Positions 36,166 to 43,745 of a stretch of DNA of 64,000 nt are shown piece by piece (positions within the stretch are counted from its first letter, which is position 1; every line of letters starts with the position of its first letter). A program made the translations under genes and the position numbers. The notes under the pieces were generated by a model. It did not search any database. It was given only the letters and a program-made list of their open reading frames with translations, and was not told the origin of the DNA. Origin of the DNA: Microbispora rosea subsp. aerata (GTDB lineage: Bacteria; Actinomycetota; Actinomycetes; Streptosporangiales; Streptosporangiaceae); assembly GCF_014647835.1 (NCBI RefSeq), contig NZ_BMPY01000036.1, forward strand, positions 1-64,000, written 5' to 3'.

Positions 36166-37422
36166 GTGATCCCGTCTAACCGCAGTACCACGGAGAGGGT
36201 TCCGCCGACGCTGGCCACGATGGCCGCGTGGAGCTGGCGGCTGCTGCTGCTCGGCGCGATGGTCTACTTCCTGTGGCTGATCATCGCCAGGATCAGTTTC
36301 GTCGTCATGCCGGTGGTGGTCGCGCTGCTGCTCGCGGCCCTGCTCTACCCGCTGACCCGGCGGCTGCGCGCCGCCGGGCTCCGCCCGATCTACGCGACGT
36401 GGATCACGATGCTGCTGGGCATGGCCCTGATCGTAGGCATCGGGTTCCTGATCGGCGTGCGGGCGAACGAGGAGTTCCCCAAGCTGGTCCAGCAGATCCA
36501 GGTCACCGTGCGCAGCGTTCAGGACTGGCTGCTGCACGGTCCCCTCCAGCTGAAGGAGGCGCAGATCGCCGACTTCGTGGACCAGCTCAGCAGCCAGATC
36601 ACTCAATATCGCAGCCAGATCACCAGCACGGTGCTGAGCGGCGCCACCGCGGTCGTCGAGGTGCTCGCCTCCATCGTGCTGATCCTCTTTGTGACGTTCT
36701 TCCTGCTGAAGGACGGCGACCGCATCTGGGTCTGGTTCCTGCGCGCCTTCGGCGAGGCCGCGCCGCGCGTGGACCGGGCCGGCCGTGCCGCCTGGGCGAC
36801 GATCTCCCACTACGTGCACGGCACCGTCGCGGTCGCGGCCATCCACGGGCTGGTGATCGGCGTGGTGCTCGCCGGGATGCGGGTGCCGCTGTGGGCGCCC
36901 CTCGCGGTGCTGGTCTTCCTGGCCAGCTTCGTCCCGATCGTCGGCATCCTGTTCGCGGGCGGCATCGCGACGCTGGTGACCTTCGGCTCCCAGGGCTGGG
37001 TGTACGCGCTGATCTTCGTGGGCATCCTCGTGGTCGAGCAGCAGCTGGAAAACCACGTGCTCCAGCCGCTCATCGTCGGCCGGGCTCTGGAGTTCCACCC
37101 GCTGGCGATCATCCTCGTCCTCGCGGTGGGCGGCGTGCTCGGCGGCATCGCGGGCGCCGTGGTGGCCGTTCCGCTCACCGCGGTCATCTACCGCGCGCTG
37201 CCCGAGCTGCGCCGTACGCAGCCCGCCATCGAGCCCCCCGCGGAGGGCGGCCCGGCCGGTCCGCCGCAGGCCGGAGCCCGGGAGACGCCTCCGGGACCGG
37301 AAACCGCCCCCGCGCGGCCCGAGCCCCCCGGCGCGCCGGGGTCCGCCGCCCCGGAACGGAGCGGGCAGGAGCCGAAGACGGCACGCCCGTCGTCCGGCGC
37401 GGGAGAGGCGGTGTCCCCTTAG
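36166..37422 (+). CDS. AI-2E family (PerM/UPF0118) membrane transporter
   Basis: 418 aa from GTG 36166. About eight membrane segments: WRLLLLGAMVYFLWLIIARI, VVMPVVVALLLAALLYPLTR, ITMLLGMALIVGIGFLIGVR, VEVLASIVLILFVTFFLLKD and the C-terminal group through GVLGGIAGAVVAVPLTAVIY. KDGDRIWVWFLRA and EQQLENHVLQPLIVGRALEF are family motifs. The tail (about 360-418) is Pro-rich and cytosolic. Members transport varied solutes and the name does not imply autoinducer export. It is not part of the mycobacterial version of this neighbourhood. Confidence 0.88.
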   Translation: MIPSNRSTTERVPPTLATMAAWSWRLLLLGAMVYFLWLIIARISFVVMPVVVALLLAALLYPLTRRLRAAGLRPIYATWITMLLGMALIVGIGFLIGVRANEEFPKLVQQIQVTVRSVQDWLLHGPLQLKEAQIADFVDQLSSQITQYRSQITSTVLSGATAVVEVLASIVLILFVTFFLLKDGDRIWVWFLRAFGEAAPRVDRAGRAAWATISHYVHGTVAVAAIHGLVIGVVLAGMRVPLWAPLAVLVFLASFVPIVGILFAGGIATLVTFGSQGWVYALIFVGILVVEQQLENHVLQPLIVGRALEFHPLAIILVLAVGGVLGGIAGAVVAVPLTAVIYRALPELRRTQPAIEPPAEGGPAGPPQAGARETPPGPETAPARPEPPGAPGSAAPERSGQEPKTARPSSGAGEAVSP

Positions 37423-37445
37423 CGCACCGGGTAGGGTCTTGCCTC

Positions 37446-37595
37446 GTGAGTCAGCGTAGCGAGCGAATCAGGGAACGCGGCGCCGGGCGAGGCGCCGGAT
37501 CGCACGCCTGCGGCGCGGCCGGGCTCCGAGCCGAGGGCGAGGAGAGGGGCATGAGCCGCCCCGTGCCGGCCAGCGGGATCGAGGCCGCCCGATGA
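37446..37595 (+). other. Short repeat-like leader ORF overlapping the dut start
   Basis: A GTG at 37446 opens a 49-codon frame ([20 protein letters not shown]...) whose TGA overlaps the dut ATG (ATGA). The DNA at its start, GTGAGTCAGCGTAGCGAGCG, resembles the GAGCGA-rich elements that recur before genes in many actinomycete genomes, usually as non-conserved leader frames. Translational coupling to dut is possible, but a functional peptide is doubtful. Confidence 0.4.
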
Positions 37596-38029
37596 GCGTC
37601 GAGGTCCTGATCCACCGGCTCGACCCCGGCCTTCCGATTCCGTCGTACGCGCATCCGGGCGATGCCGGAGCCGACCTGTACGCTGCGGAGGACGTCGAGC
37701 TGCTGCCCGGCGAGCGGGCGGTCGTGCCGACCGGCGTCGCCATCGCGCTGCCGGACGGATACGCCGCCTTCGTCCACCCGCGCTCGGGCCTGGCGGCCCG
37801 GCACGGCGTCACGCTGGTCAACGCGCCGGGCACGATCGACGCCGGCTACCGGGGCGAGATCAAGGTGACGATGATCAACACCGACGCCAAGGAAACGGTA
37901 CGGCTCCGGCGCGGCGACCGAATCGCCCAGCTCGTCGTCCAGCGGGTGGAACGGGCCGCCTTCTACGAGGTCGACCGGTTGCCCGGCTCCGTACGGGGCA
38001 CCAACGGGTTCGGCTCGACGGGGAGCTGA
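37592..38029 (+). CDS. dut: Deoxyuridine 5'-triphosphate nucleotidohydrolase
   Basis: 145 aa trimeric-type dUTPase with all five motifs in order: [36 protein letters not shown] (catalytic Asp), DRIAQLVVQ and the C-terminal [10 protein letters not shown] arm. It hydrolyses dUTP to dUMP. First gene of a probable operon with DUF3710 and the OB-fold gene, as in mycobacteria. Confidence 0.97.
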   Translation: MSVEVLIHRLDPGLPIPSYAHPGDAGADLYAAEDVELLPGERAVVPTGVAIALPDGYAAFVHPRSGLAARHGVTLVNAPGTIDAGYRGEIKVTMINTDAKETVRLRRGDRIAQLVVQRVERAAFYEVDRLPGSVRGTNGFGSTGS

Positions 38030-38079
38030 CACCGCGGGGCCCGGGAAAACCGGGCCACGATGCGAGGAGAGTGAGACAA

Positions 38080-38754
38080 GTGTTTCGACGCCGGCGACGC
38101 GCGGAGGAGGAGACCGCACCAGCCGTCGTACGGGAGGAGAGCCCGGCCCCGGCGCGGACGACGGGCCCCTGGGACGCCGACGACGACTACCCGGAGGCCG
38201 AGCGCGTGGACCTGGGGGGCCTGCGCCTGCCCGTCGGTCCCGGATTCGAGATCCAGCTCAGGGTGGAGGGCGACCAGATCACCGGGGCGCTCGTCCTGCT
38301 GGAGGGGAGCCTGCTGCAGGTGCAGGCGGTCGCCGCGCCCAAGCGCGGCGGGCTCTGGGACGAGGTGCGGGCCGAGCTCGCCAGGGATGTGAACGCCGCG
38401 GGCGGGTCCGTCGAGGAGCGGGAGGGGCCCTTCGGGCCGGAGCTCGCCGGACGGGCGCCCGCGCAGGGACAGGCGGAGCCGCAGCCGGTGCGCTTCCTGG
38501 GCGTGGACGGCCCCCGCTGGATGCTTCATGGCGTCATCAGCGGCGCGGCGGCGATCGACCCGGAGGCGGCGCGGCCGCTGGAGGACGTGGTGCGCGGCAT
38601 CGTGGTCGTGCGCGGAGACGAGCCGATGCCGCCCAGGGAGGCGATCCAGCTCCGGCTGCCCGCCGAGGCACGGCAGGCCATGGAGGAGCAGGCCGCCCGG
38701 CGCGAGGAGTTCCGGCCCTTCGAGCGAGGCCCCGAGATCAGCGAGATCCGCTGA
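38080..38754 (+). CDS. DUF3710 family protein
   Basis: 224 aa from GTG 38080 (reads VFRRRRRAEEE); a GTG three codons upstream is possible but lies too close to the AGGAG site. A charged N-terminus is followed by the DUF3710 core VDLGGLRLPVGPGFEIQLRV, QVQAVAAPKRGGLWDEVRAE, VRFLGVDGPRWMLHGVISG and VVRGDEPMPPREAIQLRLP. Always actinobacterial, usually right after dut. Function unknown; the fold is thought to resemble a sporulation/secretion-associated alpha/beta domain, but I cannot confirm this from sequence. Confidence 0.92.
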   Translation: MFRRRRRAEEETAPAVVREESPAPARTTGPWDADDDYPEAERVDLGGLRLPVGPGFEIQLRVEGDQITGALVLLEGSLLQVQAVAAPKRGGLWDEVRAELARDVNAAGGSVEEREGPFGPELAGRAPAQGQAEPQPVRFLGVDGPRWMLHGVISGAAAIDPEAARPLEDVVRGIVVVRGDEPMPPREAIQLRLPAEARQAMEEQAARREEFRPFERGPEISEIR

Positions 38755-38940
38755 CGCACTCGCTGACGTACGGCGCGGCGCGGGTTTTGACCCGATAGGG
38801 AGATAAGCCCGCCTTGACCGTCCTTCTGGCCCGCGGGCGGCTCACGTATGCTGCGGTGGGAACGACCGGCCTAGGCTGGAGCCAGGACGACCAATCGCCC
38901 CCGAAGGGGACGGCGAGCGAGGAAGCTGGGTGAGTGACCG

Positions 38941-39333
38941 ATGGGCACGCCGGAGCCTGCCCGACGCGGCGGACTGCGGGGCTTCTTCAGAAGGCTGACC
39001 ACCAGCCAGGCCGAGCTGGAGGCCGCCGAGCTTCAGGAGGACCTGGAGCAGGAGGGGGCAACTCCCATCGCGCGGTGCGGCGAGCGTCAGCGGACGTGCG
39101 TCGCGGGGACGCTGCGGACCGTGACTCTCCGGCCGCGCGGCGGCGCGCCCGCCCTCGAGGCGGAGCTGTACGACGGGTCGGACGTCATCGACCTGGTCTG
39201 GCTCGGCCGCCGGAAGATCGTCGGCATCGAGCCGGGCCGGGTGGTGCGGGCGGAAGGGCTCGTCAGCATCCAGGATGGTCGCAAGGTCATGTTCAACCCG
39301 CGCTACGAGCTTCGCTCGGCCGGTGGCCCTTGA
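38941..39333 (+). CDS. OB-fold nucleic-acid-binding-like protein
   Basis: 130 aa from ATG 38941. The core RTCVAGTLRTVTLRPRGGAP...ELYDGSDVIDLVWLGRRKIV, GIEPGRVVRAEGLVSIQDGR, KVMFNPRYEL is an OB-fold of the type annotated as tRNA/helicase-like anticodon-binding. It corresponds to Rv2694c in mycobacteria, always between DUF3710 and DUF3159. It is 16 bases ahead of the DUF3159 gene, so cotranscribed. The role is unknown; RecG/AspRS-like OB folds bind nucleic acid. Confidence 0.88.
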   Translation: MGTPEPARRGGLRGFFRRLTTSQAELEAAELQEDLEQEGATPIARCGERQRTCVAGTLRTVTLRPRGGAPALEAELYDGSDVIDLVWLGRRKIVGIEPGRVVRAEGLVSIQDGRKVMFNPRYELRSAGGP

Positions 39334-39349
39334 TCTCTCAGGAGACCGT

Positions 39350-40024
39350 ATGAGCACAGCGGACATGACGGCCCCCGCGGCGCACGCCACAGTCGAGGCG
39401 GCCGTCCGCGCCCAGATGAGCAAGGCGCTGGGCGGCAAACGCGGGATCGTCGAGGCGGCGGTGCCAACGATCGCCTTCACCGTCACGTGGATGACCACCA
39501 GCGAGCTGAAGACCTCCCTGATCGTCGGCATCTCCTCGGCGGTGGTGCTGCTGCTGGTGCGCCTCGCCCAGCGCACGACGCCGCAGTTCGTGCTCAACAG
39601 CCTCGTCGGCATCGGGATCGGCGCGTTCTTCGCGGCCCGCACCGGCGACGCCAAGGACGTGTTCCTGCCGGGGATCCTCTACAACGCGGCCTACGCCGCC
39701 GGAATGCTGCTGTCGATCGTGGTCCGCTGGCCGGTCGTGGGATTCCTGATCGGATCGGTGACCGGCGACCCGACCGGCTGGCACGGCGACCCGGCGCTGG
39801 TGCGGCTGTGCTCGCGGCTGACCTGGCTGCTCATGCTGCCCTGCCTGCTGCGGGTGGTGATCCAGCTGCCGCTCTACTGGGCGGGGCAGGTGGCCGCCCT
39901 CGGCGTGGCCAAGATCGCGCTGGGCTGGCCGCTGCAGGTCGCCGCGCTGGCCGCGATGGTGTGGGTGCTCGCCCGGGGCCGGACCCCGATCGAGCCGCCG
40001 CCGCGGCCTTCCGCCTCCGCGTGA
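39350..40024 (+). CDS. DUF3159 family membrane protein
   Basis: 224 aa from ATG 39350 with CAGGAGACC upstream. The conserved DUF3159 features are GGKRGIVEAAVPTIAFTVTW, FFAARTGDAKDVFLPGILYN, GFLIGSVTGDPTGWHGDPAL and LLMLPCLLRVVIQLPLYWAG, with about five membrane segments. This family is found next to the TrkA pair in Actinobacteria and is of unknown function; a link to K+ or small-molecule transport is inference from context. Confidence 0.92.
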   Translation: MSTADMTAPAAHATVEAAVRAQMSKALGGKRGIVEAAVPTIAFTVTWMTTSELKTSLIVGISSAVVLLLVRLAQRTTPQFVLNSLVGIGIGAFFAARTGDAKDVFLPGILYNAAYAAGMLLSIVVRWPVVGFLIGSVTGDPTGWHGDPALVRLCSRLTWLLMLPCLLRVVIQLPLYWAGQVAALGVAKIALGWPLQVAALAAMVWVLARGRTPIEPPPRPSASA

Positions 40025-40025
40025 G

Positions 40026-40065
40026 AACGGCTCGGGCCCCGGCGGCCGCCGGGGCCCGAGCCGTT
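40026..40065. terminator. 40-bp perfect palindrome between DUF3159 and trkA genes
   Basis: The sequence from AACGG to CCGTT is a perfect 20+20 inverted repeat with no loop bases of its own, located immediately after the DUF3159 stop and 9 bases before the convergent TrkA stop. It almost certainly terminates transcription from both sides. Confidence 0.9.
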
Positions 40066-40074
40066 CGTACGGCA

Positions 40075-40743
40075 TCAGGGGCGTTCGTGGGCCGACAGCA
40101 GCTCGGTGAGCTCGTGCTCGACCTCCTGGCTGGCCACGAACAGCAACTCGTCGCCGGCCTCCAGCGGATCGTCGGCCGAGGGGACCAGCACCCGGCCCTC
40201 GCGCAGGATCGCCACGAGGGCGACGTCCACCGGCCACGGCACCGAGCCGGCCCGCTGGCCGACCACGGGGGCGTCCTCGGCCAGCGTCAGCTCCACCAGG
40301 TTGGCCTGGCCCTGCCGGAACGTCATCAGGCGCACCAGGTCGCCGACGCTGACCGCCTCCTCGACCAGAGCCGACAGCAGGCGCGGGGTGGAGACGGCGA
40401 CGTCCACGCCCCACGACTCGTTGAACAGCCACTCGTTCTTGGGGTGGTTGACCCGGGCGACCACGCGCGGCACGCCGTACTCGGTCTTGGCGAGCAGCGA
40501 GACCACGAGGTTGACCTTGTCGTCGCCGGTGGCGGCGATCACGACCTGGCAGCCGTTCAGCCCGGCCTCGTCCAGCGAGGAGATCTCGCAGGCGTCGGCC
40601 AGCAGCCACTCGGCCCGAGGCACAGTGTCGATCTTTATGGCGCCGGGGTCGACGTCGATGAGCAGGACCTCGTGGCCGTTCTCCAGGAGCTCCGCCGCGA
40701 TGGAGCGGCCGACGGCTCCGGCGCCGGCGATGGTGACACGCAT
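40075..40743 (-). CDS. ceoC: TrkA family potassium uptake regulatory protein (CeoC-type)
   Basis: 222 aa. RCK_N domain with the NAD-binding start MRVTIAGAGAVGRSIAAELL and VLLIDVDPGAIK, acidic residue after the second strand, then ATGDDKVNLVVSLLAKTEYG. RCK_C domain (about 135-222) ends LVPSADDPLEAGDELLFVAS. It gates a TrkH/TrkG-type channel encoded elsewhere. Overlaps the partner gene by one base (TGATG), a coupled pair known as ceoB/ceoC in mycobacteria. Confidence 0.92.
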   Translation of the reverse strand: MRVTIAGAGAVGRSIAAELLENGHEVLLIDVDPGAIKIDTVPRAEWLLADACEISSLDEAGLNGCQVVIAATGDDKVNLVVSLLAKTEYGVPRVVARVNHPKNEWLFNESWGVDVAVSTPRLLSALVEEAVSVGDLVRLMTFRQGQANLVELTLAEDAPVVGQRAGSVPWPVDVALVAILREGRVLVPSADDPLEAGDELLFVASQEVEHELTELLSAHERP

Positions 40744-41411
40744 CAGTGCTCCTCGTCGGACGGCGGGGCGGACAGCAACTTGTTGATGCGGTCCATGTCG
40801 TTCTCGGCGGCGACCAGGTGGAGGAGGTCGCCCTCCTGGACCACGGTCGCGTCCTTCGGCACGAGCGCCTCGCCCATGCGGTTGATGAACGCCACCCGCG
40901 CGCCGGTGACCTCCTCGACGGCCCTGGCCCGGGTGCCGATCCAGCCCGGGTGGAAGGTCACCTCGGCGAGGACGACCGTGCCGGTGGGGTCTCGCCAGAG
41001 AGGCTCGGCGCCCTCGGGGAGCACCCTGCGCAGGATCTGGTCGGCGGTCCAGCGGACCGTCGCCACGGTCGGGATGCCCAGGCGCTGGTAGACCTCGGCC
41101 CGGCGGGAATCGTAGATGCGGGCGACCACGTTGTCCACGCCGAACATCTCGCGCGCGACCCGCGCGGAGATGATGTTGGAGTTGTCTCCGCTGCTCACGG
41201 CGACGAAGGCGGCGGCCGAGGTGATGCCCGCCTCTTGGAGGACGTCGCGGTCGAAGCCGATCCCGGTGACCCTCCGGCCGCGGAAGCCGGCCCGCAGCCG
41301 CCGGAAGGCCTGCGGGTCGCGGTCGATCACGGCGACCGAGTGCCCGTTGTCCTCAAGGATGTGCGCCAGGGTCGAGCCGACCCGTCCGCATCCCATGATC
41401 ACGATATGCAT
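40743..41411 (-). CDS. ceoB: TrkA family potassium uptake regulatory protein (CeoB-type)
   Basis: 222 aa. RCK_N with MHIVIMGCGRVGSTLAHILE, VAVIDRDPQAFRRL and VARIYDSRRAEVYQRLGIPT; RCK_C with GARVAFINRMGEALVPKDAT. In mycobacteria the two proteins form the regulatory part of a K+ uptake system; the channel is not in this window. The 106 bases upstream are shared with the divergent APC permease promoter. Confidence 0.92.
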   Translation of the reverse strand: MHIVIMGCGRVGSTLAHILEDNGHSVAVIDRDPQAFRRLRAGFRGRRVTGIGFDRDVLQEAGITSAAAFVAVSSGDNSNIISARVAREMFGVDNVVARIYDSRRAEVYQRLGIPTVATVRWTADQILRRVLPEGAEPLWRDPTGTVVLAEVTFHPGWIGTRARAVEEVTGARVAFINRMGEALVPKDATVVQEGDLLHLVAAENDMDRINKLLSAPPSDEEH

Positions 41412-41503
41412 GCTCCCCCGCCGTTGGTTGTGGCGGTCTCCTCATGCAGACAGTATGTCGCCACGGCAGGGACGCGGTGTGACCCGGGATCGGGACGGGG
41501 GAC

Positions 41504-41517
41504 TACGCTCAACAGAC
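41504..41517 (+). promoter_or_regulatory. -10 element and leaderless start of the APC permease gene
   Basis: TACGCT (41504-41509) ends 8 bases before the GTG start, so transcription should begin at or within a base or two of the start codon. A TGTGAC element (41478-41483) could be the -35 box, with a rather long spacer. There is no Shine-Dalgarno sequence. This fits a leaderless mRNA, common in actinomycetes. Confidence 0.5.
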
Positions 41518-43560
41518 GTGTCCAAGGTGCCAGATCTTGTCAAGCGGCTCCTCGTGGGGCGGGCTCTGCGCAGCACCCAGCTCCACCACCAGCTGCTGCC
41601 CAAGCGTGTGGCCCTGCCGGTCTTCGCCAGCGACGCGCTGTCCTCGGTGGCGTACGCGCCGCAGGAGATCCTGGTCATCCTGTCGATCGGCGGGGTCGGC
41701 CTCTACAGCTTCAGCCCGTGGGTCGCGGCCGGGGTCGTCCTCGTCATGCTCACGGTGGTCGCCTCCTACCGGCAGAACGTGCACGCCTATCCCAGCGGCG
41801 GCGGCGACTACGAGGTGGCCACGACGAATCTGGGACCCACCGCGGGACTGACCGTCGCGAGCGCCCTGCTCGTCGACTACGTGCTGACCGTGGCGGTGTC
41901 GGTCGCCAACGGCGCCGACTACGTGGGCGCGACGATCCCCTTCGTCGCCCAGCACCGCCCGCTGGTGTCGATAGCCATCGTGGCACTTTTGACGATCATG
42001 AACTTGCGCGGCATCCGCGAGTCGGGCGTCGCGTTCGCCGTTCCCACCTACGCGTTCATGGCCGCCGTCATCGGCATGGTCCTGTGGGGCCTGTTCCGGA
42101 TGGTCATCCTCGGCGACGACCTGCACGCCCCGACCGCCGGCTACACGATCATCGCGGAGCAGGGCGACCTCGCCGGATTCGCGATGTCGTTCCTGGTGCT
42201 GCGCGCCTTCTCCTCCGGGTGCGCGGCGCTGACCGGTGTCGAGGCGATCAGCAACGGCGTGCCGGCCTTCCGCAAGCCCAAGAGCAAGAACGCCGCGACG
42301 ACGCTGCTCATGATGGGCCTCATCGCGGTCGCGATGTTCAGCGGGATCATCTTCCTCGGCCTGGAGTCCGGGGTGAAGCTGACCGACCCGGCGGTCGTGG
42401 CCACCAACGTCGTCATCGACGGCCACCCGGCCGGGCCCGGCTACCACCAGCAGCCGATCATCGCGCAGGTCGCCTCGGCCGTCTTCGGCCACGGCTCGTT
42501 CCTGTTCGTCGTGATCGCCGCGGTGACCGCCCTCATCCTGTTCCTGGCGGCCAACACCGCGTTCAACGGCTTCCCGGTGCTCGGGTCGATCCTCGCCCAG
42601 GACCGCTACCTGCCGCGCCAGCTCCACACCCGGGGCGACCGCCTCGCCTTCAGCAACGGCATCATCATCCTCGCCGCCGGGGCCTGCCTGCTGATCTGGG
42701 CGTTCGACGCGGACGTCAGCAAGCTGCTCAACCTGTACATCGTCGGGGTGTTCGTCTCGTTCACCCTCAGCCAGATCGGGATGGTCCGGCACTGGACCCG
42801 TCACCTGAGGACCGAGACCGACGCGCGGGTCCGCTTCGGCATGATGCGCTCACGCGTGATCAACGGCTTCGGCGCGGTCATGACCGGGCTGGTGCTCGTC
42901 GTCGTGCTGGCCACCAAGTTCACCCACGGGGCGTACATCGTCTGCATCGCGATGCCGGTGCTCTTCCTCATGATGAAGGGCATCAGGCACCACTACGACC
43001 GGGTCGCCGAGGAGCTGGCCGCGCCGGAGGGGCACGAGACCGACGAGTCGATGCTGCCCGCCCGCAACCACGCGATCGTGCTCGTCTCCAAGATCCACAA
43101 GCCGACGCTCCGCGCGCTCGCGTACGCCAAGGCGACCCGCCCGTCCAGCCTGGAGGCCGTGACCGTGAGCGTGGACGCCGGCGAGGCGAACAGGCTCAAG
43201 GACGAGTGGGACCGGCGCGGCATCGAGGTGCCGCTGAAGATCCTGGACTCGCCGTACCGGGAGATCACCAGCCCGGTGCTCGACTACGTGAAGTCGCTGC
43301 GGCGGCGCTCGCCGCGCGACGTCGTGACGGTCTACATCCCCGAGTACGTGGTCGGCCGCTGGTGGGAGCACCTCCTGCACAACCAGAGCGCGCTGCGGCT
43401 CAAGGGGAGGTTGCTGTTCAAGCCCGGGGTCATGGTCACGAGCGTGCCGTTCCAGCTCGCCTCCTCCGACCGCCTCAAGCGCCGCAGGGAGCCGTCCGCG
43501 CCCGGCGCCTCCCGCCGCTCCTACCAGCCGCCGTCGAAGGATAAGCAGGTCAAGGCTTGA
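41518..43560 (+). CDS. APC superfamily amino acid/cation permease
   Basis: 680 aa from GTG 41518 (reads VSKVPDLVKRLLVGRALRST). The N-terminal region has LPVFASDALSSVAYAPQEIL, the conserved first helix of the KUP/APC-like subfamily, then about 12 membrane helices (YPSGGGDYEVATTNLGPTAG; SSGCAALTGVEAISNGVPAF). The C-terminal 200 residues are cytosolic and resemble a universal-stress-like fold (NHAIVLVSKIHKPTLRALAY). It corresponds to Rv2690c in mycobacteria, divergent from ceoB. Coupling to the Trk regulators suggests cation-linked transport; substrate unknown. Confidence 0.9.
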   Translation: MSKVPDLVKRLLVGRALRSTQLHHQLLPKRVALPVFASDALSSVAYAPQEILVILSIGGVGLYSFSPWVAAGVVLVMLTVVASYRQNVHAYPSGGGDYEVATTNLGPTAGLTVASALLVDYVLTVAVSVANGADYVGATIPFVAQHRPLVSIAIVALLTIMNLRGIRESGVAFAVPTYAFMAAVIGMVLWGLFRMVILGDDLHAPTAGYTIIAEQGDLAGFAMSFLVLRAFSSGCAALTGVEAISNGVPAFRKPKSKNAATTLLMMGLIAVAMFSGIIFLGLESGVKLTDPAVVATNVVIDGHPAGPGYHQQPIIAQVASAVFGHGSFLFVVIAAVTALILFLAANTAFNGFPVLGSILAQDRYLPRQLHTRGDRLAFSNGIIILAAGACLLIWAFDADVSKLLNLYIVGVFVSFTLSQIGMVRHWTRHLRTETDARVRFGMMRSRVINGFGAVMTGLVLVVVLATKFTHGAYIVCIAMPVLFLMMKGIRHHYDRVAEELAAPEGHETDESMLPARNHAIVLVSKIHKPTLRALAYAKATRPSSLEAVTVSVDAGEANRLKDEWDRRGIEVPLKILDSPYREITSPVLDYVKSLRRRSPRDVVTVYIPEYVVGRWWEHLLHNQSALRLKGRLLFKPGVMVTSVPFQLASSDRLKRRREPSAPGASRRSYQPPSKDKQVKA

Positions 43561-43592
43561 CATTTCCTCCCCTCCACCGGGAAGGGAGGACC
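43556..43592. mobile_element. IS200/IS605 end-like sequence at the APC stop codon
   Basis: The APC stop lies in TTGACATTTCCTCCCCTCC, and TCCTCCC pairs with GGGAGGA a dozen bases later. TTGAC followed by ATTTCCTCCC and a short hairpin resembles the left ends of actinobacterial IS200/IS605 elements. No transposase follows, so this would be a remnant or a solo end. Tentative. Confidence 0.3.
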
Positions 43593-43600
43593 AATGGTCG

Positions 43601-43629
43601 CCGGCCGGGCCTCCTGCGTGCCCGGCCGG
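43601..43629. terminator. APC permease terminator hairpin
   Basis: CCGGCCGGGC (43601-43610) pairs perfectly with GCCCGGCCGG (43620-43629) around a 9-base loop, 40 bases after the permease stop. Confidence 0.75.
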
Positions 43630-43745
43630 TCGCCCCGTCCGAGAGGACTCTCGTTGAGATCGAACACCAGCTGTACAGATATTCGCTCCCCGCGCCGCGG
43701 GACTGCGCGCCCCGCCCGCACACGGCTTTCCCGCGGAGGTGACCG

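Noticed and set aside
33373-37098. A 1241-codon open frame on the minus strand opposite valS and the AI-2E-type gene
   Set aside because: It mirrors real genes, has Arg/Asp/His-rich low-complexity translation and no start signal; a typical high-GC shadow frame.
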